A stretch of 39,499 nt of DNA from a virus, in IMG/VR virus record IMGVR_UViG_3300040801_001841, positions 1 to 39,499 of that record. One strand, given 5' to 3'. Shown piece by piece: positions 26,278-32,018 of the stretch. Under the pieces are notes generated by a model. The model was not told where the DNA came from and made no database searches. It worked only from the letters and a program-made list of their open reading frames with translations. Made by a program: the position numbers and the translations under genes. Each line of letters opens with the position of its first letter. The first letter of the stretch is position 1.

Positions 26278-26307
26278 TTATACGATGGTCTACTTTTGTG
26301 GTATGAT
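26278..26307 (+). promoter_or_regulatory. Rightward promoter of the divergent early operon
   Basis: TTATAC (26278-26283) and TATGAT (26302-26307) are separated by 18 bp, a close variant of the leftward promoters. The start site would lie near 26314, ten bases before GGAGG of the first rightward gene. Confidence 0.55.
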
Positions 26308-26334
26308 GGTATAAGATTGAAGTGGAGGACGTTA

Positions 26335-26502
26335 GTGATTACTTTGAAAATTGAACAAGCTAATGTAATTCGTAAGGCCTTGCGGAAACACCTTGAATAT
26401 TTACACAAGCGCGAGGCTAAACTGAATCCTGGTGATAAACAAGCTCACCATGATAACCAGAAAGAGTATGATCTTGTTACACAAGCTCTTTCTTTTCTTT
26501 AA
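26335..26502 (+). CDS. Small early protein
   Basis: A 55-residue, mostly helical, basic protein (KIEQANVIRKALRKHLEYL, HKREAKLNPGD, then YDLVTQALSFL). GTG at 26335 is chosen because GGAGG stands 6 nt upstream; a longer in-frame start at 26296 lies within the promoter region. It opens the short rightward early operon and precedes the abundant-looking protein at 26527. No family recognised; first genes of early operons often act on the host. Confidence 0.55.
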   Translation: MITLKIEQANVIRKALRKHLEYLHKREAKLNPGDKQAHHDNQKEYDLVTQALSFL

Positions 26503-26526
26503 ACTAGCCAATAGGAACTATTAACT

Positions 26527-27066
26527 ATGCCTATCAAGAAAGCTTTCCAGGAAGTTCACAACTTCCTCGTAGCAAACGAAGACAAGAAAGTCAAGACTGT
26601 CATGGACCAGCTCGTTGATATGATGTCAACTAAAGCTGGCGGTGGCGCAGCAACTGCAGTTCATCGTGATGATGCTGGCAATGTCGTGGCTATTCTTGAT
26701 TACTACTACAAGAAGTGGCTGCCTGTTGAATTTGTTGAATTCGGTGCCAAGAAGAATTCAGCCACTGGTCTTAACACCATGTGCAAATGGGGTGTTAGCA
26801 ACTGGACCAAGCAGCAGCGCGAATTCAAGAAAGGTAAAGAAGATCTGCTGGCTCTTGTAGCTTCTGGTGAAGTTCAGCCCACTGAGATTCAAGAACGTCT
26901 TGATGAACTCGAGAATGACAAGAATCGCATTGAGCCTTTCCCGATTCCTGAACTTGCCTTTGACTCTATCGAAGAGTTTGAAGCAGCTGACTGGTCTGCT
27001 ATGGAAGCAGCAGCAGCTGCTTACGAAGAAGAAATGGCCACTCAGCAGGAAGCTGATGACGAATAA
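26527..27066 (+). CDS. Early protein, paralogue of the gene at 30914
   Basis: A 179-residue protein with a conserved core: VEFGAKKNSATGLNTMCKWG, then NWTKQQREFKKGKEDLL and a short SGEV turn (about residues 70-117). The same core occurs in the minus-strand protein at 30914-31321. The C-terminus adds an acidic, Ala-rich tail (about residues 140-179). Base composition and codons are markedly richer in G+C than neighbours and resemble the capsid gene, which suggests high expression. A strong terminator follows. Function unknown; an abundant early DNA- or host-factor-binding protein is a guess. Confidence 0.7.
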   Translation: MPIKKAFQEVHNFLVANEDKKVKTVMDQLVDMMSTKAGGGAATAVHRDDAGNVVAILDYYYKKWLPVEFVEFGAKKNSATGLNTMCKWGVSNWTKQQREFKKGKEDLLALVASGEVQPTEIQERLDELENDKNRIEPFPIPELAFDSIEEFEAADWSAMEAAAAAYEEEMATQQEADDE

Positions 27067-27094
27067 GGCCGTCGTGTAGACATCGCCACCTGGG

Positions 27095-27125
27095 AAAAGC
27101 CCTGCTTCGGTAGGGCTTTTCTTTT
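27095..27125 (+). terminator. Rho-independent terminator
   Basis: AAAAGCCCT (27095-27103) and AGGGCTTTT (27112-27120) form a 9-bp stem with loop GCTTCGGT, followed by CTTTT. It ends transcription after the gene at 26527, with possible read-through into the next gene. Confidence 0.85.
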
Positions 27126-27135
27126 CGGAGAATAC

Positions 27136-27585
27136 ATGAATATATTCGTACTAGATAGAGATCCTGTACTAGCTGCGCAGTATCATTGCGACAAACATGT
27201 CGTTAAAATGGTGCTTGAAACTGCTCAAATACTCAGTACTGTCAGTAACTTAGGCGGGTACAAACCAACACACCAACGCCATCCTTGTGTACTATGGGCT
27301 GGCACTAGCCAACAGAACTTTGATTGGTTAGTTATGTTAGGTCGTGAACTAAGTAAAGAGTATACTTTTAGATACGATAAAGTACATAAAAGTAGTGCTG
27401 TTATAGAGCAGTGCGCTGCATTTGATGAGTTACCTGCTACTGGGCTAACTCAATTTAAACAATGCATGCCAATTCGTTGTATTGTGTATAAAGATCCAGT
27501 CGCCGGCTATCGTCGTTATTATATGACTGATAAGCGACACTTTTGCACGTGGAAAAGGCGTGACAAACCGGAGTGGTTTATATGA
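27136..27585 (+). CDS. Conserved phage protein with CDKHVVKM motif, function unknown
   Basis: A 149-residue soluble protein whose layout I recognise from other phages but cannot name. It begins MNIFVLDRDPVLAAQYHCDK, then HVVKMVLETAQILST, a YKPTHQRHPC block with conserved His and Cys, a Trp-containing helix (NFDWLVMLGRELSKEY), and ends AGYRRYYMTDK...FCTWKRRDKPEWF. The Cys, His, Lys and Arg-rich conserved positions suggest an enzyme or nucleic-acid-binding protein. It is ATGA-coupled to a dUTPase/dCTPase-family gene, pointing toward nucleotide or base metabolism. GGAG precedes the ATG. Confidence 0.6.
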   Translation: MNIFVLDRDPVLAAQYHCDKHVVKMVLETAQILSTVSNLGGYKPTHQRHPCVLWAGTSQQNFDWLVMLGRELSKEYTFRYDKVHKSSAVIEQCAAFDELPATGLTQFKQCMPIRCIVYKDPVAGYRRYYMTDKRHFCTWKRRDKPEWFI

Positions 27586-28268
27586 TTACTCAAGATCAAG
27601 TAAAAGAAATGCTAATGCTCCAGGAAGCGCTTGAGATTCGCATCGATGGTGAAGACTGGCGTAAGAAAGGTCATAACTATGGACTCTGTATATTTATGGA
27701 GTGCGCTGAAGTTATTGACTATATCGGTTGGAAACATTGGAAGAAATACGATAAAGAACCTAAATATAATGAGATAGTCGGCGAGATTGTAGACATCTGG
27801 CATTTTGCTTTAGCTAATACACTTATGGCTGAAGATATGAGTGGAATAGATGAACGTCTGTATCAAAACCTAATGGAATCGATGGAAGCTGTTAATGAGT
27901 TTGAGACAGACTTTCCTGACCGTATTATCATGATAGATACTACAGTAGGTATGGCAGCAAGTATGATAGGTCAAGGTGTATTCCCGTTACCTAACTTCCT
28001 ATTACTGTGTCGATATTGTGATCTAAGCCTGGACCAGCTGTATCGTCTCTATATTTCTAAAAATGTGCTCAACTGGTTTCGTCAAAACAATGGCTATAAG
28101 ACTGGTGAGTACGCTAGAGAATGGGATGGTAAAGATGACAACGAGCATCTCTATGAAATAGCTGAATCACTTATTGAAGATGACTCGTTTAACAGTGAGA
28201 CGCTGTACAAAGCTTTAGCTGTGCGTTATAAATTATTGACAGGTGCGCAAGCAGTATTTAATGCGTAA
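27582..28268 (+). CDS. All-alpha dUTPase/dCTPase-family pyrophosphatase
   Basis: A 228-residue protein of the dimeric dUTPase_2 family, which includes T4 gp56 dCTPase/dUTPase. The metal-binding motifs are visible: FMECAEVIDYIGWKHWKK around residues 35-50 and EIVDIWHF around 66-73, with a further acidic helix later. It hydrolyses dUTP and perhaps dCTP to monophosphates plus pyrophosphate, supplying dUMP or dCMP. The ATG at 27582 overlaps the upstream stop by ATGA; the frame can be extended to a GTG at 27573. With the dCMP-type ThyA-fold enzyme, dCTP removal is an attractive but unproven role. Confidence 0.8.
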   Translation: MITQDQVKEMLMLQEALEIRIDGEDWRKKGHNYGLCIFMECAEVIDYIGWKHWKKYDKEPKYNEIVGEIVDIWHFALANTLMAEDMSGIDERLYQNLMESMEAVNEFETDFPDRIIMIDTTVGMAASMIGQGVFPLPNFLLLCRYCDLSLDQLYRLYISKNVLNWFRQNNGYKTGEYAREWDGKDDNEHLYEIAESLIEDDSFNSETLYKALAVRYKLLTGAQAVFNA

Positions 28269-28270
28269 AA

Positions 28271-28302
28271 GAAAGCCCGCGTAATTGCGGGCTTTCTCTT
28301 TT
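28271..28302. terminator. Bidirectional Rho-independent terminator
   Basis: GAAAGCCCGC (28271-28280) and GCGGGCTTTC (28287-28296) form a perfect 10-bp stem with loop GTAATT. TCTTTTCTT follows on the + strand, and a less regular T-rich run (TTTTAC) follows on the minus strand. It separates convergent genes ending at 28268 and 28307. Confidence 0.9.
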
Positions 28303-28306
28303 CTTC

Positions 28307-28672
28307 TTATTCCGGTATATAGAAACCGAGCTCTCTCAATCTACACTCAATCCCATAAGGATTGCGACTAGTTATTGCTGCGATATCTGCAATACCTTCA
28401 CGCTGATCTCGCCAGAGATGAACAACAATATCTTCCTCTTCAGGAGTCCACCTGTGTCCTACTCTACTTGAATGACAATTAAGAAGGGCATTAAACAACA
28501 GTGTATGTTCTATCTTCAACTCACCAAGCTTTCTAGCTTGCTCTACTGCTTTAACCTCAACAACATACATATCATTATCTAACTTTCGTGCCAATCTTCT
28601 AGCTTCTTTCAGTGCTTCTCTGTTATCTTCATGCTCAACTAATTGTCCTTTCTTTACTACCATGTAAGTCAT
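28307..28672 (-). CDS. Myb/SANT-like DNA-binding protein
   Basis: A 121-residue protein. The C-terminal half (about residues 73-118) has HRWTPEEEDIVVHLWRDQRE, then GIADIAAITSRNPYGIECRL, the Trp-spaced three-helix pattern of Myb/SANT-like domains used by phages for DNA binding. The N-terminal half is charged and helical (EALKEARRLARKLDN). It may regulate early transcription or accompany another early protein. GGAG precedes the ATG, which overlaps the upstream lipoprotein stop by ATGA. Last gene of a leftward early operon. Confidence 0.65.
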   Translation of the reverse strand: MTYMVVKKGQLVEHEDNREALKEARRLARKLDNDMYVVEVKAVEQARKLGELKIEHTLLFNALLNCHSSRVGHRWTPEEEDIVVHLWRDQREGIADIAAITSRNPYGIECRLRELGFYIPE

Positions 28673-28899
28673 TTGATTTCTCCTTTTCGATCTTCAATAA
28701 CATAACAACTACCTAACCAGTAATCGTCATGACTTTTACGCAGTTTATAGTAAGATTGCGCAATCGGTGATGTGTCCAAAGCCTTGCATTCACGGGTGAA
28801 CTCTCTTAGTTCATCCATATCATTTGTATGCAAGACCAGGACAGGATCATTGCAACCTGCTAGCAGCAGAGATGCAGTCATCAATAGTTGCTTCTTCAT
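28669..28899 (-). CDS. Small early lipoprotein
   Basis: A 76-residue predicted lipoprotein. The signal MKKQLLMTASLLLAGC has a clear lipobox with the lipidated Cys at residue 16. The mature part is short and polar (NDPVLVLHTNDMDELREF...). An early lipoprotein exported to the host envelope is typical of superinfection-exclusion or receptor-blocking proteins (as T5 Llp), but no receptor is known here. It begins 53 nt inside the upstream gene and is ATGA-coupled to the DNA-binding protein downstream. Confidence 0.65.
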   Translation of the reverse strand: MKKQLLMTASLLLAGCNDPVLVLHTNDMDELREFTRECKALDTSPIAQSYYKLRKSHDDYWLGSCYVIEDRKGEIK

Positions 28900-29329
28900 T
28901 TGGGTATTCTCCCATTACGAGCAGATGCAGCTCTTTAAAATAGTGCCACCAGGTTTCTTCTGCTAAGCGACGTGTAGTCAATGCATTGACGTAAAAATCA
29001 ATATGGCGCATTCTATTTTCTTGCTCTTTTGGTGTTAGCCAAACTAACCTAAGCCGTAATTTACCAGATTTATCGACCTTAACAAAGTGCGCTCTAGTGC
29101 TTATAAATGGCTCATACTTGTAGCCACCCCATCTGTCTTTGCCTAATACTTTTGCACCGTATAGTGTAAAGTACATGGCTTCTTTGAGAGGTATAGATTG
29201 GTGCCAATGCTGTTTGCCCATTCTACAACCTCTACCGCGTTTCTTTTGATGGTAGTTTTCTGGTCGTAAATTGTCTACAATAGCTCTGAACCGTTCAGTA
29301 TTAGGAAAGCCTGTTATTGCATATCTCAT
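28847..29329 (-). CDS. Hypothetical early protein
   Basis: A 160-residue protein rich in aromatic and basic residues: PENYHQKKRGRGCRMGKQHW, KEAMYFTLYGAK, RWGGYKYEPFISTR, then KLRLRLVWLTPKEQENRMR and a C-terminal helix. No catalytic motif is recognised, but the basic patches suggest nucleic-acid contact. It overlaps both neighbours (ATGA upstream, 53 nt with the lipoprotein downstream) in a leftward early operon. Function unknown. Confidence 0.55.
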   Translation of the reverse strand: MRYAITGFPNTERFRAIVDNLRPENYHQKKRGRGCRMGKQHWHQSIPLKEAMYFTLYGAKVLGKDRWGGYKYEPFISTRAHFVKVDKSGKLRLRLVWLTPKEQENRMRHIDFYVNALTTRRLAEETWWHYFKELHLLVMGEYPNEEATIDDCISAASRLQ

Positions 29330-29469
29330 GATGGCAACCTCGTTAGTGAACGAATCTTGTAGTGCTTCGCTACAAGAATAGCAATTGCTTGCTGAATGGA
29401 TTTAGCACGAAAGTGAACAATTTTCGGCCGGCGAGGAGTAACAACTTTAGCTTTGAATCGGTATGACAT
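29326..29469 (-). CDS. Small basic early protein
   Basis: A 47-residue basic protein (MSYRFKAKVVTPRRPKIVHF, then RAKSIQQAIAILVAKHYKIR). It fits a one-strand, one-helix beta-alpha unit often seen in very small phage proteins. ATG at 29469 is picked as the last Met before the conserved-looking core; ATG 29478 and the longer frame from 29562 run through the upstream gene. It is ATGA-coupled to the next gene. Function unknown. Confidence 0.45.
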   Translation of the reverse strand: MSYRFKAKVVTPRRPKIVHFRAKSIQQAIAILVAKHYKIRSLTRLPS

Positions 29470-29470
29470 G

Positions 29471-29866
29471 TTATACATCCAGTTGAAGGTGTTTAATTGC
29501 ATACGTGAAAGCTTCTTCACTTGTGCATGCATAAAGATCATGATGTTCATAAATGAACTCATATTGCACTAGCAGATATGCCCAAATTGCACTTTCTAGA
29601 CCTGTAGGATCTTCTTCATTATTATGAGCGCGAAGAACTGTATCGATTGCAGCATTAAGAATTAAATCATTTGAGGTGGGAACTTTTTCTCTTTCTTCCA
29701 GGACAATATCTACTCTTGCAGGTACATCTTTAAGAATTGAGAGTGCTGTAGTGAGACTGCTGTGTCGATAGAAATCTTTAGGATCTTCTGGATTGAGATC
29801 ACCAGTATCTAAATAGTGTTCTACTATTGAGCGGAAATCTCTAATTAGCTCTTTGGTCAATTTCAT
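29471..29866 (-). CDS. Hypothetical early protein, first gene of operon
   Basis: A 131-residue, predominantly helical, acidic protein (MKLTKELIRDFRSIVEHYLD, HSSLTTALSILKDVP, ESAIWAYLLVQYEFIYEHHD). No family recognised. CCAGGAGT lies before the ATG. It heads the leftward early operon driven from 29921-29950 and probably acts in host takeover by position only. Confidence 0.6.
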   Translation of the reverse strand: MKLTKELIRDFRSIVEHYLDTGDLNPEDPKDFYRHSSLTTALSILKDVPARVDIVLEEREKVPTSNDLILNAAIDTVLRAHNNEEDPTGLESAIWAYLLVQYEFIYEHHDLYACTSEEAFTYAIKHLQLDV

Positions 29867-29920
29867 GTTTTACTCCTGGTTTAGTGGTTACTGGTGTCAG
29901 GTATACTTACACCATATTAA

Positions 29921-29950
29921 ATTATATAACAAATGTTATATAAAGTACAA
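29921..29950 (-). promoter_or_regulatory. Leftward early promoter with overlapping palindrome
   Basis: On the minus strand TTGTAC (29945-29950), 18 bp and TATAAT (29921-29926). A perfect 9-bp inverted repeat, TTATATAAC/AAAT/GTTATATAA (29922-29943), overlaps the -10 and spacer and could be an operator. Confidence 0.8.
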
Positions 29951-29995
29951 TTGTTTTTTATAATACTAATGACAATAGCTATTTGTTTTATAAAT

Positions 29996-30028
29996 AAAAA
30001 GTCGGCTATCAAACTAATGATAGCCGAC
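29996..30028 (-). terminator. Rho-independent terminator
   Basis: On the minus strand the arms GTCGGCTATCA and TGATAGCCGAC pair over 11 bp with the 6-nt loop TTAGTT, then TTTTT. It stops the operon carrying the gene at 30036-30404 just before the promoter of the next leftward operon. Confidence 0.9.
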
Positions 30029-30035
30029 CTGGTTA

Positions 30036-30404
30036 CTACTTGTTGGACATTACACATTTATACCTGTTTAGTGCCTCTGTCCATTCGTCAATCATCTCCT
30101 GATCTCTTTCATCCAGACAGGAGATCTCTTTCTCCATTATTTCAGTGATAATATCAGAGTGTTCACTTGCCGGTACTGTACCAGTTGGTGATGACACTCT
30201 AAATTTATCCAGTGTTTCCTCTAACTTACGTGTCTGGCTGTATACAGGTTCAATCACTGCCAGGAGATCAGTAAAATCGTACATATCCTGGACATCTTTT
30301 AATCCTGTCATATCAGTCATTAAATCAACGTGCATACTTGTAAATATTTCGTTAATTTCACAGACATTCATTAATACACGTTCTACCCAGTCAGAGTATG
30401 TCAT
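30036..30404 (-). CDS. Hypothetical early protein, single-gene operon
   Basis: A 122-residue acidic, helical protein (MTYSDWVERVLMNVCEINEI, LKDVQDMYDFTDLLAVIEP, then EKEISCLDERDQEMIDEWTE). No domain recognised. ATG at 30404 has GGAG 6 nt upstream. It is flanked by its own promoter (30496-30525) and terminator (29996-30028), so it is a stand-alone early gene, as expected of host-takeover functions. Confidence 0.6.
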   Translation of the reverse strand: MTYSDWVERVLMNVCEINEIFTSMHVDLMTDMTGLKDVQDMYDFTDLLAVIEPVYSQTRKLEETLDKFRVSSPTGTVPASEHSDIITEIMEKEISCLDERDQEMIDEWTEALNRYKCVMSNK

Positions 30405-30495
30405 AATATTCTCCAGTTTGTTAAACAACGTTTATTACCAGTCGGTATATATTTTATATACTGACAACAGTCATATATTTATAACTGTTATTATA

Positions 30496-30525
30496 ATTAT
30501 ATAATAATTTTAAATGCTTGTACAA
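30496..30525 (-). promoter_or_regulatory. Leftward early promoter
   Basis: On the minus strand TTGTAC (30520-30525), 18 bp, TATAAT (30496-30501), with A-rich sequence upstream of the -35. Start near 30489 gives a leader of about 85 nt containing a small hairpin (AACAGT with ACTGTT). Confidence 0.8.
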
Positions 30526-30880
30526 TTAATTTTTTATATTAATATTTAAATTTTAATATAAAATATTAATACCTGTATGTAGTTACATGGTTACCATGTT
30601 ATAGTGTTATTTAGTACATTTTTAACATTACTGTGTTCGTCATGTAAAAATGTATATGCTATGTCCATGTAAGCCATGTAGGATGTTTTTATCTATATAT
30701 TTAATATTAATTTATTTATTACATATATATACATATATACATTATATACAGAAGATACATTTTTACATGACAAATACAGAAACCAAGCGGACTCATGCAT
30801 TAGTTTCCAGCCAAACTGGACTCAAGCCAGTAAAGCAGTACAGGTCACTAGTCAGCACATGCTTTTTTAAGAATAAAAAA
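30526..30880. other. AT-rich non-coding gap with inverted repeats
   Basis: No gene with a ribosome site is seen here. It contains a 7-bp dyad, ACATGGT/T/ACCATGT (30585-30599), repeated CATGTA words between 30640 and 30680, and a perfect 17-bp inverted repeat with arms at 30639-30655 and 30755-30771, 99 bp apart. From about 30775 to 30870 it is less AT-rich and contains overlapping short hairpins (CCAG with CTGG; ACTGG with CCAGT). Possible origin, structured RNA or remnant gene; no choice can be made. Confidence 0.55.
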
Positions 30881-30909
30881 AAGGCCCTCCGAAGAGGGCC
30901 TTCTTTTTT
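30881..30909. terminator. Bidirectional Rho-independent terminator
   Basis: AAGGCCCTC (30881-30889) and GAGGGCCTT (30894-30902) form a 9-bp stem with tetraloop CGAA. CTTTTTTT follows on the + strand and TTTTTT on the minus strand. It ends the gene at 30914-31321, and would also end any rightward RNA from the gap. Confidence 0.9.
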
Positions 30910-30913
30910 TACT

Positions 30914-31321
30914 TCATGTCAAAGGAACAATTTCGTCCTTTTTCTCTTCAAGAGCTGCAATTTCGTCATTCAAGTCAGCAGCATCAACTTCGCCTGCCAT
31001 AACTTTATCAAGCAATTCAGCTTTTGCTTTCTTGAATTCGCGTTGTTGCTTGGTCCATTGATTAACACCAACTTTGCACATTGTATTGTAGCCAGTTGCA
31101 GTGTTCTTCTTAGAACCATATTCAATTTCACCAACTTGTTCCCACTCCTTGTGATAATAGCAGAATATCCACAAGTTGCCATCATCGTCATACTTGTGAG
31201 CTTTATCTCTCACTTGAGCTTCCATAAGTGGTTCTAACAAGGGCAGAACTTCAGAAATGTTCTTGTCAGAATTTTCAAGAAGGATCTTATGAATTTCAAC
31301 AAAAGGTTTCTTAATAGACAT
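30914..31321 (-). CDS. Early protein, paralogue of the gene at 26527
   Basis: A 135-residue protein. The core IEYGSKKNTATGYNTMCKVG, followed by VNQWTKQQREFKKAKAELL and AGEV (about residues 68-115), is the same as in the + strand protein at 26527. The N-termini also match in pattern (MSIKKPFVEIHKILLENSDK against MPIKKAFQEVHNFLVANEDK). This copy lacks the acidic Ala-rich tail and is AT-richer. It has its own promoter, a leader with a 14-bp hairpin, and a terminator. Function unknown. Confidence 0.75.
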   Translation of the reverse strand: MSIKKPFVEIHKILLENSDKNISEVLPLLEPLMEAQVRDKAHKYDDDGNLWIFCYYHKEWEQVGEIEYGSKKNTATGYNTMCKVGVNQWTKQQREFKKAKAELLDKVMAGEVDAADLNDEIAALEEKKDEIVPLT

Positions 31322-31353
31322 AATTTATACTCACTATATTAGAGTTAAGTTAA

Positions 31354-31388
31354 GTCTATCAACTTGTCTATCAAACAAGTTGATAGAC
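31354..31388 (-). promoter_or_regulatory. Perfect 14-bp leader hairpin
   Basis: GTCTATCAACTTGT (31354-31367) and ACAAGTTGATAGAC (31375-31388) are perfect inverted repeats with a 7-nt loop. They lie within the leader of the gene at 30914-31321, without a T-run, so the structure may stabilise the mRNA or serve as a protein or RNase III site rather than terminate. Confidence 0.65.
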
Positions 31389-31472
31389 ATGAAGTTTATT
31401 CACCATATTGTTAAAGAACTTTATTAAAATATTAGTATTTCACTAATAAGTATTTTCTTATTTATTAAATAT

Positions 31473-31502
31473 ATTATATAAGAATTATTATTAAAAGTAC
31501 AA
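31473..31502 (-). promoter_or_regulatory. Leftward early promoter
   Basis: On the minus strand TTGTAC (31497-31502), 18 bp, TATAAT (31473-31478), with an A-run upstream of the -35. It gives a leader of about 145 nt before the paralogue gene at 30914-31321. Confidence 0.8.
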
Positions 31503-32018
31503 TACTTTTTTTATATCACTTTTTAAATTTTAATATATTTCTTATATATTAAAATTTATTAATATACTCATGAGTATATTAATATTTATTAATTAATATA
31601 GTTCTAATATTCGAATTATTTAATTTATAAGTAACTAAATTAAATAATTTATATATAAGTACTTTATAATTTATTATATTACTAATATATTAATTTAAGT
31701 TTTCATAATATAATAAGTGTTAATATTTAATATTAAATACTGTTATATTAAATATTTTTAATATACTGATATATTAATATTAATTTATATACTTGCGAGT
31801 ACTTGCGAAATCTTACGCCCCCTGGGGCCAGTTTGCCCGCCGTTGTTCTTGTAAGTTTTGGTCTGTAAGTGCTGAGCTGTTTGTATATCAATAATTTTAT
31901 TGACTCAGCTAAACATGTAGAAATGTAGCCACCGCTCACTATGTAACAATGTAATTAATTATAACAATATATTAAATAATAAATATACAGTATAACGCAT
32001 GTCACATAGTGCACATGA
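31503..32018. other. AT-rich non-coding region with GC-rich island
   Basis: No supported gene. From 31503 to 31790 the sequence is almost only A and T with short TTAATATA-type repeats. An island at about 31791-31870 is GC-rich: ACTTGCGA occurs twice ten bases apart (31791 and 31801), then a GCCCC/CT/GGGGC dyad (31817-31828), and GTAAG words (31851, 31865) mirror CTTAC (31812). A hairpin TCAATA/ATTT/TATTGA follows near 31888. The region lies just past the large terminase stop. It could hold the replication origin, the packaging site or physical genome end. Confidence 0.5.

Noticed and set aside
30790-30870. Possible tRNA (a 5-bp stem with 7-nt CTTGAGT loop on the minus strand)
   Set aside because: No acceptor stem, D-loop GG or T-loop TTCRA sequence can be fitted around it.
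30650-31237. Long + strand open frame across the gap and the paralogue gene
   Set aside because: It is antisense to a well-supported gene, runs through a strong terminator, is driven by AT-rich codons and lacks a ribosome site.
31329-31345. ACTCACTATA on the + strand, resembling the T7 RNA polymerase promoter core
   Set aside because: No GGG initiation bases follow, no phage RNA polymerase gene is seen, and only one loose partner (CTCACTATG near 31934) exists.
31748-31939. Minus-strand 63-codon frame over the GC-rich island
   Set aside because: No ribosome site, composition changes sharply within it, and inverted repeats explain the island better.
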